Below are positions 35,680 through 43,576 of a DNA stretch of 64,000 nucleotides, one piece after another (the first letter of the stretch is position 1; every line of letters begins with the position of its first letter). Location: assembly GCF_039541575.1 (NCBI RefSeq), contig NZ_BAABGM010000015.1, positions 124,001 through 188,000 of the forward strand, given 5' to 3'. A model generated the notes under the pieces. The model was not told where the DNA came from, searched no databases, and saw nothing but the letters and a program-made list of their open reading frames with translations. A program made the translations under genes and the position numbers. The DNA comes from Fodinibacter luteus (GTDB taxonomy: Bacteria; Actinomycetota; Actinomycetes; Actinomycetales; Dermatophilaceae).

Positions 35680-35913
35680 TCAGGTCGACGTCCCCGGCGC
35701 GCCGCCGTGCTCGTGCTCGCCCAGCCGGTGGATCTCGACGATCTCGAGTCGCAGGTCCTGGCACCGGTTGAGCAGGCCGTGGAAGGCGGCTTGGTCGACG
35801 ACGTCCCCCACGAGGTGGGTGCGGCCCTCGTCCGCTCGGGCCTCGAAGCCCTCGATGGCGGCCGCGGTCAGGGGACCGACCTCTCCTTCGACGACGATCT
35901 CATAACGAGTCAC
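35680..35913 (-). CDS. Conserved small actinobacterial protein beside the LAL regulator
   Basis: 77 residues: VTRYEIVVEGEVGPLTAAAIEGFEA, then THLVGDVVDQAAFHGLLNRCQDLRLEIVEIHRL. The pattern is beta-alpha-beta-beta-alpha-beta, a small ferredoxin-like fold. Proteins with this VVDQAAxHGLL stretch are common in actinobacteria next to regulators; I know no function. GTG 35913 with GGAAGGG upstream is preferred over an earlier ATG at 35979. It lies just upstream of the LAL gene on the same strand and may be co-transcribed. Confidence 0.6.
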   Translation of the reverse strand: MTRYEIVVEGEVGPLTAAAIEGFEARADEGRTHLVGDVVDQAAFHGLLNRCQDLRLEIVEIHRLGEHEHGGAPGTST

Positions 35914-36077
35914 GGGCCCGCCCTTCCGGTTCGTGCGGCCTCGGCCACCGACCACTGCGTCGCCAGCGTGCTGGACCATCGCCGGGAACCCTGATCACGC
36001 TAGGACCGCCGACCGCCCCCGGCATCACCCTCCGCGAGTGACGTTCTCGGTCGGCGGGCCGGTGGAACCACCGCCCG

Positions 36078-37292
36078 TCAGCCCGGCGCGTGCCGACGCG
36101 AGCGGCGCAGGGCCATCTCCGCCAGCGCCGCCGCGACGTCGGGCACGACCGAGTCGTCGAAGGCCGCGCGCGGGGAGTGGTTGTCCTCGGCGTCCCGGTG
36201 GTCGGGCACGGCGCACGCGCTGATGTTGAGGTAGCACCCGGGCACCTCGTCGAGGACGAAGGACATGTCCTCCGAGCCGGCCTCGGGGTCGACCATATCG
36301 GCCCACCGGTCGGCGCCGAACAGGTCGACGACGACGCCCTGCGCGAAGGCGAACTCGTCGACGTCGTTGACCGTCACGGGGTAGCCGTTGCCGATCGTCA
36401 CCTCAGCGGTCAGGCCGTGGGCGAGGGCGACGTGCTGCGCGACGCGGGTCACGACCTCGTGGGCGCGCGCCCGGTTCTCCTTCGAGAAGGTCCGCAGGGT
36501 GGCCTCGATCCGGGCGTCGTCGGGGATGATGTTGTCCTTCGTCCCCGCGGCCACCCGCCCGACCGTGAGCACGACCGGGTCCCAGACGCTGAACTGCCGG
36601 GTCACCGCCGTCTGGAAGGCGAGCACGACCTCGCACGCCACCGGCACCGGGTCCTTCGTGCGTTCCGGCGCCGCGCCGTGGCCACCGAGGCCGTGCACGG
36701 TGACGGTGACCTCGTCGGCCGCCGCCATGAGCGTGCCGGGACGGCCGAACCAGACCCCGAGCGGGTGGTCGGCCGAGTAGACGTGCACGGTGTACGCGGC
36801 GTCGACCCGGCGGCCGGCGGCCTCGAGCAGGCCCTCACGGATCATCGGCTCCGCCCCGCCCGGCCCCTCCTCGCCCGGCTGGAACATGAGCACGACGTCC
36901 CCGACGAGCTCCTCGCGCAGCTCGTCCAGGATCCGCGCGGCGCCGACGAGGGCCGCCACGTGCAGGTCGTGCCCGCACGCGTGCATGAGCCCCGGCCGCT
37001 GCGACGCGTAGTCGACGTCGACCTCCTCGGTCACCGGCAGCGCGTCCATGTCACCGCGCAGCAGCACGACCGGGCGCTCGCCCGACACCGGCGCCCGGCC
37101 GCGCAGCACCGCGACGACCGAGCTGAGCGACTCCCCCGTGGTCACCTCGAGGTCGATCCCGTCCAGCGCGTCGAGCACCGCCGCCTGGGTGTCGGGCAGG
37201 TGCAGGCCGAGCTCGGGGATGCGGTGGAGCCGGCGCCGCAGGTCGACGAGCTCCGGTCCGATGCGGCGGGCGACGGCGAGGGCGTCGGTCAC
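36078..37292 (-). CDS. M20 family amidohydrolase/peptidase
   Basis: 404 residues. LLRGDMDALPV, HACGHDLHVAALVGAA and FQPGEEGPGGAEPMI hold the metal ligands and catalytic Glu of the M20D amidohydrolases (hippurate, indole-acetyl amino acid or N-acyl-aminoacid hydrolases). A dimerisation domain lies around residues 190-300 (VHGLGGHGAAPERTKDPV). The C-terminal SEDMSFVLDEVPG holds another ligand region. GTG 37292 follows GAGAGGA. It is a single gene; the substrate is unknown, most likely an N-acylated amino acid. Confidence 0.88.
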   Translation of the reverse strand: MTDALAVARRIGPELVDLRRRLHRIPELGLHLPDTQAAVLDALDGIDLEVTTGESLSSVVAVLRGRAPVSGERPVVLLRGDMDALPVTEEVDVDYASQRPGLMHACGHDLHVAALVGAARILDELREELVGDVVLMFQPGEEGPGGAEPMIREGLLEAAGRRVDAAYTVHVYSADHPLGVWFGRPGTLMAAADEVTVTVHGLGGHGAAPERTKDPVPVACEVVLAFQTAVTRQFSVWDPVVLTVGRVAAGTKDNIIPDDARIEATLRTFSKENRARAHEVVTRVAQHVALAHGLTAEVTIGNGYPVTVNDVDEFAFAQGVVVDLFGADRWADMVDPEAGSEDMSFVLDEVPGCYLNISACAVPDHRDAEDNHSPRAAFDDSVVPDVAAALAEMALRRSRRHAPG

Positions 37293-37419
37293 GGGTGGTC
37301 CTCTCGGGGTGGATGTGGGCGGGGTCGTCAGGGGCGGGCCGCGGATGCCGGGCGGCGCGGGCGCGGGGTGTCGTCATGCGGATGCCGGGCGGCCGGGGGT
37401 CGCGCGCCCTCGCACCGCT

Positions 37420-38583
37420 TCACGTGGTCGGCATCCCGACGAACTGCGCCCTGCGCGCCCGCAGCGCGAGGAGCCGCTCGCGCTCCTGCTCGACGGCATG
37501 GGCGTCGGCGGCCCCGTGCTGCACGCGGCGACGCAGGAGCGCGAGCTCGCTCGCGGCATCCTGGAAGGCCCGCATCGCGGCGAGGCCCTCGCGGCCGGTG
37601 TTGGCGCGGGCCCAGGCCCGGGCCTCGCGGCGCTGCGGCATCGAGGCGAGCATCGCGACCTCCGCGGGCGAGAGCCAGCCGGCATCCGCGTAGGGACGCA
37701 GGTGCTCGCCGATGAGCCGGCCCTCGTGGCGCCGCGCCCAGCCGACGAACCCGAGGAAGGCGAGGAAGACCGGCACCTGGACGAGGAGGTAGACCGCCAC
37801 CATGCCCTGGCCCCCCGACACCGCCGCGAGGTTCCACAGCGCGTGGCTGAGGACCGCGAGGAGGTACCCGATGACCGGCGCGACGAGCCGTGGCAGCCAC
37901 GTGCGGCTCGTCGCCGCCACCCCGATGCCGACCCCGGTGAGGACCGTGAACATCGGGTGGGCGAAGGGCGACAGCAGGCAGCGCACGACGAAGGTGCCGG
38001 TGAGCGCCTCGGCGCCGCCCTGCGACCACGCGACGGAGAGGTAGTGGATGTTCTCGGTGAAGGCGAAGCCCGCCGCGCAGACACCGGCATAGACCATGCC
38101 GTCGGTGATGCCGTCGAACTCGTGCCGCAGGAACCACCAGACGACGAGGACGAGCACGCCCTTCGCGGCCTCCTCGACGAAGGGGGCGACGAGCACGGCA
38201 GTCGTCGCGAGCGCCGACTCGGGGTCCGTGACGACCTCGAGCACCGCGATCGCGCTCGTGTTGAACACGGCCGCGACGAGGGCCGCCACGAGGGCGCCCC
38301 AGAGGAACGCGCCGACGAGGAGGCGGGTCGGCTCCGACTCGAACCGGTCGAGCCACAGGAAGGTCGGGATGACGATGCCGAGCGGCACGACGGCGGCGAC
38401 GAGCGCGAGCAGGGTCGTCTGCACCCCGAACGCGGCACCGAAGTACGACGCGACGACGAGGAGCACGAGGAGGAAGCCGAGGCCGGCGATGCCGGTGAAC
38501 AGCCACCCGCGCAGGGCCGGGCGGGATGTCGGGTCGCGGCGCACGAGGGTGTCGGGCCGGTGCGTCGCGAGGTCCCGACTCAT
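37420..38583 (-). CDS. PrsW family intramembrane metalloprotease
   Basis: 387 residues with about eight to nine membrane segments in the first 290. The family motifs are present: FVEEAAKG (EExxK), FAFTENIHYL and a His-containing segment SPFAHPMFTVL. In Bacillus PrsW cleaves an anti-sigma factor; actinobacterial relatives have no known target. The C-terminal ~100 residues are charged and helical, probably cytosolic. A TAGGGT box lies 8 bases before the ATG at 38583, consistent with a leaderless transcript. No sigma/anti-sigma pair is nearby. Confidence 0.87.
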   Translation of the reverse strand: MSRDLATHRPDTLVRRDPTSRPALRGWLFTGIAGLGFLLVLLVVASYFGAAFGVQTTLLALVAAVVPLGIVIPTFLWLDRFESEPTRLLVGAFLWGALVAALVAAVFNTSAIAVLEVVTDPESALATTAVLVAPFVEEAAKGVLVLVVWWFLRHEFDGITDGMVYAGVCAAGFAFTENIHYLSVAWSQGGAEALTGTFVVRCLLSPFAHPMFTVLTGVGIGVAATSRTWLPRLVAPVIGYLLAVLSHALWNLAAVSGGQGMVAVYLLVQVPVFLAFLGFVGWARRHEGRLIGEHLRPYADAGWLSPAEVAMLASMPQRREARAWARANTGREGLAAMRAFQDAASELALLRRRVQHGAADAHAVEQERERLLALRARRAQFVGMPTT

Positions 38584-38641
38584 GGCACGCGACCCTAGTG
38601 CAGCCGCCCGGACCCCGGCCTCCCACTCGACGGGTCGCGCC

Positions 38642-38647
38642 TAGCAT
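38642..38647 (+). promoter_or_regulatory. -10 box of a leaderless promoter for orn
   Basis: TAGCAT lies 7 bases before the ATG at 38655 and decides between that start and the ATG at 38646, which overlaps the box. Confidence 0.5.
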
Positions 38648-38654
38648 GGCCCCC

Positions 38655-39365
38655 ATGACCCTGCCCGGCCCCGACCACCCCGCCCCGCCCGGCACCGAGC
38701 GCGCCCTGAGCGACCGGATCGTCTGGATCGACTGCGAGATGACCGGCCTGTCCCTCGAGACCGACGCGCTCGTCGAGGTCGCCGCCCTCGTCACCGACTA
38801 CGAGCTCACCGTGCTCGGCGACGGCGTCGACGTCGTCATCCGTCCCCCGGACGCCGCGCTCGCCCAGATGGGCGACTTCGTGCGGGACATGCACACGACG
38901 TCGGGGCTGCTCGACGAGCTCGAGGCCGGTGTCACCCTCGAGCAGGCCCAGGAGCTCGTCCTCGACCACGTCCGCGCCTGGGCACCCGAGGCGGGCCGGG
39001 CCCCGCTCGGCGGCAACACCGTCGCGACCGACCGGGCCTTCCTCGCCCGCGACATGCCCGACCTCGAGGCCCACCTGCACTACCGGATCATCGACGTGTC
39101 GTCGATCAAGGAGCTCTCGCGCCGCTGGTACCCGCGCGCCTACTTCGCGGCCCCGGCGAAGAGCGGTGGCCACCGGGCGCTCGCCGACATCCGGGAGTCC
39201 ATCGCCGAGCTCCGCTACTACCGCGAGGCGGTCTTCGTGCCCCCGCCCGGACCCTCCACGGAGCAGGCGCGCAGCATCGCGGCCCGTCACGTCGTCGACC
39301 ACGGTGGCCACCGGGGTGGCGCCCCGGCTGGTCCCCCGGACGTGGTCCGGAGCACCCCCGAGTAG
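38655..39365 (+). CDS. orn: Oligoribonuclease
   Basis: A DEDDh 3'-5' exonuclease of about 236 residues that degrades di- to penta-ribonucleotides, including pGpG. IVWIDCEMTGL holds the first Asp/Glu pair, the segment with NTVATDRAFLARDMP the third Asp, and SGGHRALADIRESI the His/Asp end of the site. The last ~35 residues are Gly/His/Pro-rich and extend beyond the ~180-residue core. tRNA-His follows 60 bases downstream. Confidence 0.94.
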   Translation: MTLPGPDHPAPPGTERALSDRIVWIDCEMTGLSLETDALVEVAALVTDYELTVLGDGVDVVIRPPDAALAQMGDFVRDMHTTSGLLDELEAGVTLEQAQELVLDHVRAWAPEAGRAPLGGNTVATDRAFLARDMPDLEAHLHYRIIDVSSIKELSRRWYPRAYFAAPAKSGGHRALADIRESIAELRYYREAVFVPPPGPSTEQARSIAARHVVDHGGHRGGAPAGPPDVVRSTPE

Positions 39366-39369
39366 CAGG

Positions 39370-39375
39370 TACGAT
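39370..39375 (+). promoter_or_regulatory. -10 box for tRNA-His
   Basis: TACGAT about 50 bases before the mature tRNA. No -35 match was found. Confidence 0.35.
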
Positions 39376-39394
39376 GGTCCGCGCTGCGGGCGCC

Positions 39395-39414
39395 ACGGCA
39401 TCCTCGGATGCCGT
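39395..39414. repeat. Head-to-head GGATGCCGT pair in the tRNA-His leader
   Basis: ACGGCATCC-TC-GGATGCCGT, perfect 9-bp arms with only two bases between. It lies between promoter and tRNA and may form a short precursor hairpin. Confidence 0.7.
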
Positions 39415-39425
39415 CCGCCCGCCGT

Positions 39426-39502
39426 GGTGGGTATAGCTCAGCTGGTAGAGCACCTGGTTGTGGTCCAGGGGGCCGCGGGTTCAAGTCCCGTTACTCACCC
39501 CA
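39426..39502 (+). tRNA. tRNA-His (anticodon GTG)
   Basis: Acceptor GTGGGTA/TACTCAC with the extra G at -1 (39426) typical of tRNA-His. Anticodon arm CCTGG-TTGTGGT-CCAGG gives GTG at 39460-39462. T arm GCGGGTTCAAGTCCCGT. CCA is encoded. Confidence 0.96.
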
Positions 39503-39508
39503 CGCCGC

Positions 39509-39544
39509 CGAACCCCCGATCCGCTTGTGCGGGTCGGGGGTTCG
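39509..39544 (+). terminator. Terminator after tRNA-His
   Basis: 16-bp stem with one G-T pair (CGAACCCCCGATCCGC against its partner at 39529-39544) and loop TTGT, 6 bases after the tRNA. Confidence 0.85.
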
Positions 39545-39620
39545 CGCGTTCCCGCCCGCAGTCGCAGGGCCTCGCTCACCCGCGGCACGGCCGGCAGGTC
39601 GGCTTTGGGAGGATGGGGGC

Positions 39621-40337
39621 ATGCCGTCCCGCCGCCTGTCCGCCGTCGTCACCGTCGTCGTGCTGCTCGCCCTCGTCGTCGTGGCCGTCGCCCCGGCGTT
39701 CGCGACACCCGCCGCAGGGCCTGCGGGAACCGCCGGGGGCCTGGCCCTGCACGCCCGCCTCGTCGGGTCGGCGCCCGCGGACGGCAGCACCGTCGACACG
39801 GCGACGCAGGTCGCGCTGGAGTTCAACGAGGAGGTCAACCCCGACTTCGTCGCGGTCAGGGTGGCCGGGCCCGACGGTGCCGAGGCCGACGGCAGCCCGG
39901 TCGTCGACGGCCGCACGGTGACCCAGGCCCTGGCCGCCGAGCTGCCGGCCGGCGCGCACACCGTGACCTACCGCGTCGTCAGCGCCGACGGCCACCCGAT
40001 CTCCGGCTCCCTGACCTTCACGACCACCGCAGGCCCGAGCGTCACGACGCAGCCGAGCGACCCGGCATCCGCGACGCCGTCCCCGTCCACGGGCGACGAG
40101 GCGAGCACCGCCCCCAGCGCCTCGCCCACCCCACAGGGGTCCTCGACCCCGGTATCGACCGAGGGCTCGGACGGCCTGTCCCCGTGGCTCATCGCCGCCG
40201 TGGCGGCCGTGCTCGCGGTGCTCGCGCTCACCGTCGGCCGGCGCCTCCGCAGCCGGCCGGCGGGTGGCACCGGGGCCGCCCCGGAGGCGGACGACGACGC
40301 CCCCGTGGGCGACCGTGGCGGCGCCGCCCGGGGCTGA
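39621..40337 (+). CDS. CopC-domain copper resistance protein, membrane anchored
   Basis: 238 residues. A signal peptide (SAVVTVVVLLALVVVAVAPAFA) is followed by the CopC beta sandwich: ALHARLVGSAPADGS, whose His begins the mature domain, then VALEFNEEVNP and TYRVVSADGHPISGSLTF. A Ser/Thr/Pro-rich stalk (about 140-180) and a C-terminal membrane helix (WLIAAVAAVLAVLALTVG) with an RRLRSR stop-transfer end place it outside the membrane. CopC binds copper. ATG 39621 follows GGGAGGATGGG. No CopD partner follows. The stop codon lies in an 11-bp tandem repeat. Confidence 0.9.
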   Translation: MPSRRLSAVVTVVVLLALVVVAVAPAFATPAAGPAGTAGGLALHARLVGSAPADGSTVDTATQVALEFNEEVNPDFVAVRVAGPDGAEADGSPVVDGRTVTQALAAELPAGAHTVTYRVVSADGHPISGSLTFTTTAGPSVTTQPSDPASATPSPSTGDEASTAPSASPTPQGSSTPVSTEGSDGLSPWLIAAVAAVLAVLALTVGRRLRSRPAGGTGAAPEADDDAPVGDRGGAARG

Positions 40338-40360
40338 CCCGGGGCTGACCCGGGGCGTGA
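40327..40360. repeat. 11-bp tandem repeat across the copC stop codon
   Basis: CCCGGGGCTGA at 40327-40337, repeated at 40338-40348 and, with change, at 40349. The first copy ends in the stop codon, the second repeats the stop. Confidence 0.75.
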
Positions 40361-40361
40361 C

Positions 40362-40381
40362 GCCGCCGATTTCGCGGCGGC
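40362..40381 (+). terminator. Terminator after the copC-like gene
   Basis: GCCGCCG-ATTTCG-CGGCGGC, 7-bp perfect stem, 24 bases after the stop. Confidence 0.7.
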
Positions 40382-40394
40382 CGGAGCCTGCTGC

Positions 40395-40400
40395 TAAGGT
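40395..40400 (+). promoter_or_regulatory. -10 box for tRNA-Lys
   Basis: TAAGGT, 9 bases before the mature tRNA 5' end. Confidence 0.45.
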
Positions 40401-40409
40401 CTCCGACGC

Positions 40410-40485
<76 letters not shown>

Positions 40486-40554
40486 TCCTCGCGGTCGTCA
40501 CTCCCCCGCCCGGCACGATCGGCACCAACCGCGCCCGGAACGATCACCTCCGAT

Positions 40555-40612
40555 CGAGTGAGCAGGACACGCCCGGGATGCGGCAGGTCCGCCGGCGTGT
40601 TGTGCTCACTCG
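40555..40612. repeat. Intergenic long-stem hairpin, family B copy 2
   Basis: Arms 40555-40573 and 40594-40612 pair at 17 of 19 positions (CGAGTGAGCAGGACACGCC). It shares arm sequence and CCCGGGAT with 22519-22576. It lies 70 bases after tRNA-Lys. Confidence 0.82.
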
Positions 40613-40660
40613 ACTCCGTCGGTGCCGCCCGGCCCGCCCGAGCAGCTCAGCGCCGGGGCC

Positions 40661-40724
40661 GCTCACCGGTCGGTCAGCTCACCGTTGGGCCGGCTCACCG
40701 GTGGGTCAGCTCACAGGTAGAGCC
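40661..40724. repeat. 16-bp tandem repeat, four copies, into the GroES-like gene end
   Basis: Units start at 40661, 40677, 40693 and 40709, each beginning GCTCAC. The last unit contains the stop codon of the minus-strand GroES-like gene (40711-40713). Confidence 0.8.
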
Positions 40725-41052
40725 CGGTGCTCCCCTCGGGCACCCGGGTCGCGGCGACCGCGTGCAGGTCGCGCTCGCGCAGCAGCAGGTAGTCCTTGCC
40801 GCCGATCTCGACCTCGGCCCGCTCCTCGGGGTCGAAGAGCACACGGTCCTCGACCTCGACCTGGCGCACGTTCGGGCCGGTGGCCACGACGGCCCCCCAC
40901 GACAGGCGACGGCCCACGCTGGCCGTCGCCGGGATGACGATGCCGCCGCCGGAGCGCCGCTCCCCCGCCTCGCCCTCGACGCTCACGAGGATGCGGTCGT
41001 GCAGCATCCGGACGGGCAGGCGGGTGCGGTCCTGCCCCTGCCGCGGGGTCAC
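40711..41052 (-). CDS. GroES-like co-chaperonin family protein
   Basis: 113 residues with a GroES (Cpn10) pattern: LHDRILVSVEGEAGERRSGG, then GIVIPATA as the mobile loop, WGAVVATGPN, DRVLFDP and GGKDYLLLRERDLHAV. It is about 15 residues longer than GroES, with extra ends, and lacks a neighbouring groEL, so it is a second, divergent member. GTG 41052 begins one base beyond the DUF3618 stop codon; an internal ATG (MLHDRIL) is a possible shorter start. It could modulate a chaperonin or act alone. Confidence 0.78.
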   Translation of the reverse strand: MTPRQGQDRTRLPVRMLHDRILVSVEGEAGERRSGGGIVIPATASVGRRLSWGAVVATGPNVRQVEVEDRVLFDPEERAEVEIGGKDYLLLRERDLHAVAATRVPEGSTGLYL

Positions 41053-41053
41053 G

Positions 41054-41425
41054 TCAGCCGCGGCGGACGCGACGGTAGACGAGCCACCCGCCGATGACCG
41101 CCACGACCGCGATGGCCGCGGCGAGCCGCTCGACCCGCAGGTCGCCCTCAGGGGTCGTCGCGACGTCGGCGAAGCGCTGCTTGGCCGCCTCGGTGCGGCG
41201 GTGGATGATCGAGCGGGGGTGGGCGCGCTCGACGAGCTCGTCGATGGTCTGCGCGAGCCGGTCGCGCCGGGCGCTGATCTCGGCCTCGAGGGCGGGGATC
41301 GACACGGGCGGGGCCGGAGCGGCCGGGGTGGCCGGGGCGGCCGGGGTGGCCGGTGCGGACGCCGGGCCCGATGACGCCGATCCGGGTGCCGTCGTGCCGC
41401 CGGGGGTGGGCTGGGAGGTGCTCAT
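41054..41425 (-). CDS. DUF3618 membrane protein
   Basis: 123 residues. An Ala/Pro/Thr/Ser-rich N-terminal third precedes the DUF3618 core: ALEAEISARRDRLAQTIDEL, then AHPRSIIHRRTEAAKQRFADV. One C-terminal membrane helix (LAAAIAVVAVIGGWLVY) ends in RRVRRG. The family is common in actinobacteria and its role is unknown. ATG 41425 is 7 bases after the bcp stop codon, so bcp, this gene and the GroES-like gene form one unit. Confidence 0.85.
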   Translation of the reverse strand: MSTSQPTPGGTTAPGSASSGPASAPATPAAPATPAAPAPPVSIPALEAEISARRDRLAQTIDELVERAHPRSIIHRRTEAAKQRFADVATTPEGDLRVERLAAAIAVVAVIGGWLVYRRVRRG

Positions 41426-41432
41426 GGTGTCC

Positions 41433-41903
41433 TCACTCGAGTCCGAGGTCGCGACGCAGCTTCGCGACGTGGCCGGTGGCCTTGACGTTGTACCAGGCGT
41501 GCGACACGGTGCCGTCCTCGTCGAGCACGACGGTGCTGCGGATGACGCCCTGCACGGTCTTGCCGTACATCATCTTCTCGCCGAACGCGCCCCACGCCGT
41601 CATGACCGCGCGGTCGGCGTCGGAGAGGAGGGTGATGGTCAGGCCCTCCTTCTCCCGGAACTTCGCGAGCTTCTCGGGCATGTCGGGTGAGATGCCGAGC
41701 ACGGTGTAGCCGTCGGCCCGCAGCGACTCGAGCGAGTCGCTGAAGTCGCAAGCCTGCGTCGTGCAGCCGGGGGTCATCGCGGCGGGGTAGAAGTAGACGA
41801 TGACCTTGCCGCCGCGCAGGTCGCTCAGCGTCACCTGCGAGCCGGTGTCGTCGGGCAGGGTGAAGTCGGGCGCGATGTCGCCGGGGCTGAGCCGGTCACC
41901 CAC
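41433..41903 (-). CDS. bcp: Thioredoxin-dependent peroxiredoxin (BCP/PrxQ type)
   Basis: 156 residues. MTPGCTTQACDFSD contains the peroxidatic Cys and a resolving Cys five residues later, the atypical 2-Cys PrxQ layout. It reduces peroxides with thioredoxin in the cytosol. GTG 41903 (VGDRLSPGDIAPDFTL) follows GAGGAGG. First of a three-gene unit with DUF3618 and the GroES-like gene, which may be a general stress grouping. Confidence 0.93.
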   Translation of the reverse strand: MGDRLSPGDIAPDFTLPDDTGSQVTLSDLRGGKVIVYFYPAAMTPGCTTQACDFSDSLESLRADGYTVLGISPDMPEKLAKFREKEGLTITLLSDADRAVMTAWGAFGEKMMYGKTVQGVIRSTVVLDEDGTVSHAWYNVKATGHVAKLRRDLGLE

Positions 41904-42015
41904 GGTGGCCTCCTCGTCGAGTCGGGGCGGTGCGGCTCCCAACCTACCCCGCCCACCGCCGGGCCGACCCGCGGGGCGCACGCGTCGACGGACCACCGTC
42001 GCGCGGTACGTGTCG

Positions 42016-42097
42016 TGCGCAAGGCGGGACTCGAACCCGCACACCCGAAGGCACCAGAACCTAAATCTGGCGCGTCTACCAGTTCCGCCACTCGCGC
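42016..42097 (-). tRNA. tRNA-Leu (anticodon TAG)
   Basis: On the minus strand the acceptor is GCGCGAG/CTTGCGC with a G-T pair, anticodon loop ATTTAGG places TAG at 42063-42061, and a long variable arm (GTGCCTTCGGGTGT) marks the class II tRNA. CCA is not encoded. Confidence 0.95.
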
Positions 42098-42137
42098 GCA
42101 GGGCAAGGGTATGCCGCCCCAGCGCCACCGGGCGACG

Positions 42138-42776
42138 TCATTCGCCGAGCAGTTCGCGGATGACCGGCGCCAGCGCCCGGAAGGCGTTGCCGCGGTGCGA
42201 GATCGCGTTCTTCTCCTCGTCCGTGTGCTCGGCCAGCGTGCGGTGCGAGCCGTGCGGGACGAAGACGGGGTCGTAGCCGAAGCCGTTCGTACCGCGAGGC
42301 GCGCGCGCGAGGCGCCCCTCGACCCGACCCTCGACGCCCTCGACCCGCCCGTCCGGCATCGCGATGACGGCGGCGCAGACGAACGCCGCGCCCCGGTGCG
42401 CGGGCGGGACGTCGCCGAGCTGCTCGAGCAGGAGCGCGAGGTTGGCGCGGTCGCGGTCGGCGCGAGCGGCATCCTCGCCCGCCGCGGACCCCGACCAGCG
42501 TGCCGAGAAGACCCCCGGTGACCCACCGAGGACCTCCACGGCGAGCCCGGAGTCGTCGGCGACGGCCGGGAGCCCGGTCGCCGTCGCGAGGGCCACCGCC
42601 TTGAGGCGGGCGTTGCCGAGGAAGGTGACCTCCGTCTCGGGGACGTCCGGGGCATCCTCGACCTCGTCGGCGCCGACGACGTCGAGGTCGAGCTCGTCGA
42701 CGAGGTCACCGAGGATCTGGCGCAGCTCGTGGACCTTGTGCTCGTTGCGGGTCGCGAGGACGAGGCGACGGCTCAC
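42138..42776 (-). CDS. rdgB: XTP/dITP diphosphatase (non-canonical purine NTP pyrophosphatase)
   Basis: 212 residues. VLATRNEHKVHELRQIL is the nucleotide-binding N-terminus, VADDSGLAVEVLGGSPGVFSARW the catalytic region, FGYDPVFVPHG and AISHRGNAFRAL the conserved C-terminal segments. It removes deaminated purine nucleotides before they enter DNA. GTG 42776 overlaps the rph stop as GTGA, so translation is coupled to RNase PH, the usual actinobacterial arrangement. Confidence 0.95.
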   Translation of the reverse strand: MSRRLVLATRNEHKVHELRQILGDLVDELDLDVVGADEVEDAPDVPETEVTFLGNARLKAVALATATGLPAVADDSGLAVEVLGGSPGVFSARWSGSAAGEDAARADRDRANLALLLEQLGDVPPAHRGAAFVCAAVIAMPDGRVEGVEGRVEGRLARAPRGTNGFGYDPVFVPHGSHRTLAEHTDEEKNAISHRGNAFRALAPVIRELLGE

Positions 42777-43531
42777 CCGAGCCGCTCCCGGGCGTGTGCG
42801 TCGAGCGCGGCCTGCTGGAGCCGGGTCAGCTCGGCGCAGCCGGCCGTCGCGAGGTCGAGCAGGTCGCCGAGCACGGCCCGGTCGAAGGGCTCGCCCTCGG
42901 CGGTGCCCTGCACCTCGACGAACCGGCCGTCACCGGTCATGACGACGTTCATGTCGGTCTGGGCGCCCGAGTCCTCAGGGTAGTCGAGGTCGAGCACCGG
43001 CCGGCCGTCGACGAGCCCGACGCTCACCGCGGCGATCGAGCCGGTGAGCGGCTGGGCCCCCGCGGCGATGAGGCCCTTCGCCCGGGCGTCGGCGACGGCG
43101 TCGGCGAGCGCGACCCACGCCCCGGTGATGGCGGCGGTGCGGGTGCCCCCGTCGGCCTGGAGCACGTCGCAGTCGAGGACGACGGTGTTCTCGCCGAGGG
43201 CGGAGGTGTCGATGACGGCGCGCAGGCTGCGCCCGACGAGCCGGCTGATCTCGTGGGTGCGGCCCCCGACCCGCCCGCGGCGCGACTCGCGGTCGCTGCG
43301 GGTGTTCGTCGAGCGCGGCAGCATCTCGTACTCGGCGGTGACCCAGCCGGTGCCCCTGCCCTTGAGCCAGCGCGGCACGCCGGCCGTGAAGGATGCCGCG
43401 CACAGCACCCGGGTGCGTCCGAACTCGACGAGGACGCTGCCCTCGGCGTGGTCGAGCCAGTTGCGCGTGAGGCGCACCTCGCGGAGCTGGTCGGCGGCGC
43501 GGCCGTCGTGGCGGGGGGTCTGGGCAGGCAT
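42773..43531 (-). CDS. rph: Ribonuclease PH
   Basis: 252 residues. DQLREVRLTRNWLDHAEGSVLVEFGRTRVLCAAS, in this region, and MLPRSTNTRSDRESRRGRVGGRTHEISRLVGRSLR downstream match the phosphorolytic 3' trimming exonuclease used in tRNA maturation; the conserved RGR...GR and SRLIGR-type Arg clusters are present. DLDYPEDSGAQTDMNVVMTG is the phosphate/metal site. ATG 43531 has a TAGCCT box 7 bases upstream, suggesting a leaderless start. Confidence 0.96.
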   Translation of the reverse strand: MPAQTPRHDGRAADQLREVRLTRNWLDHAEGSVLVEFGRTRVLCAASFTAGVPRWLKGRGTGWVTAEYEMLPRSTNTRSDRESRRGRVGGRTHEISRLVGRSLRAVIDTSALGENTVVLDCDVLQADGGTRTAAITGAWVALADAVADARAKGLIAAGAQPLTGSIAAVSVGLVDGRPVLDLDYPEDSGAQTDMNVVMTGDGRFVEVQGTAEGEPFDRAVLGDLLDLATAGCAELTRLQQAALDAHARERLG

Positions 43532-43538
43532 GGCCGCA

Positions 43539-43544
43539 AGGCTA
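43539..43544 (-). promoter_or_regulatory. -10 box of a leaderless promoter for rph-rdgB
   Basis: TAGCCT on the minus strand, 7 bases before the ATG at 43531. Confidence 0.55.
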
Positions 43545-43576
43545 GCCGGGTCGCACCCGGGCCCCGAACCGGGCGC

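Noticed and set aside
32875..35994. Long plus-strand frame of 1039 codons
   Set aside because: It is the antisense shadow of the LAL regulator, a high-GC effect; no motif is seen.
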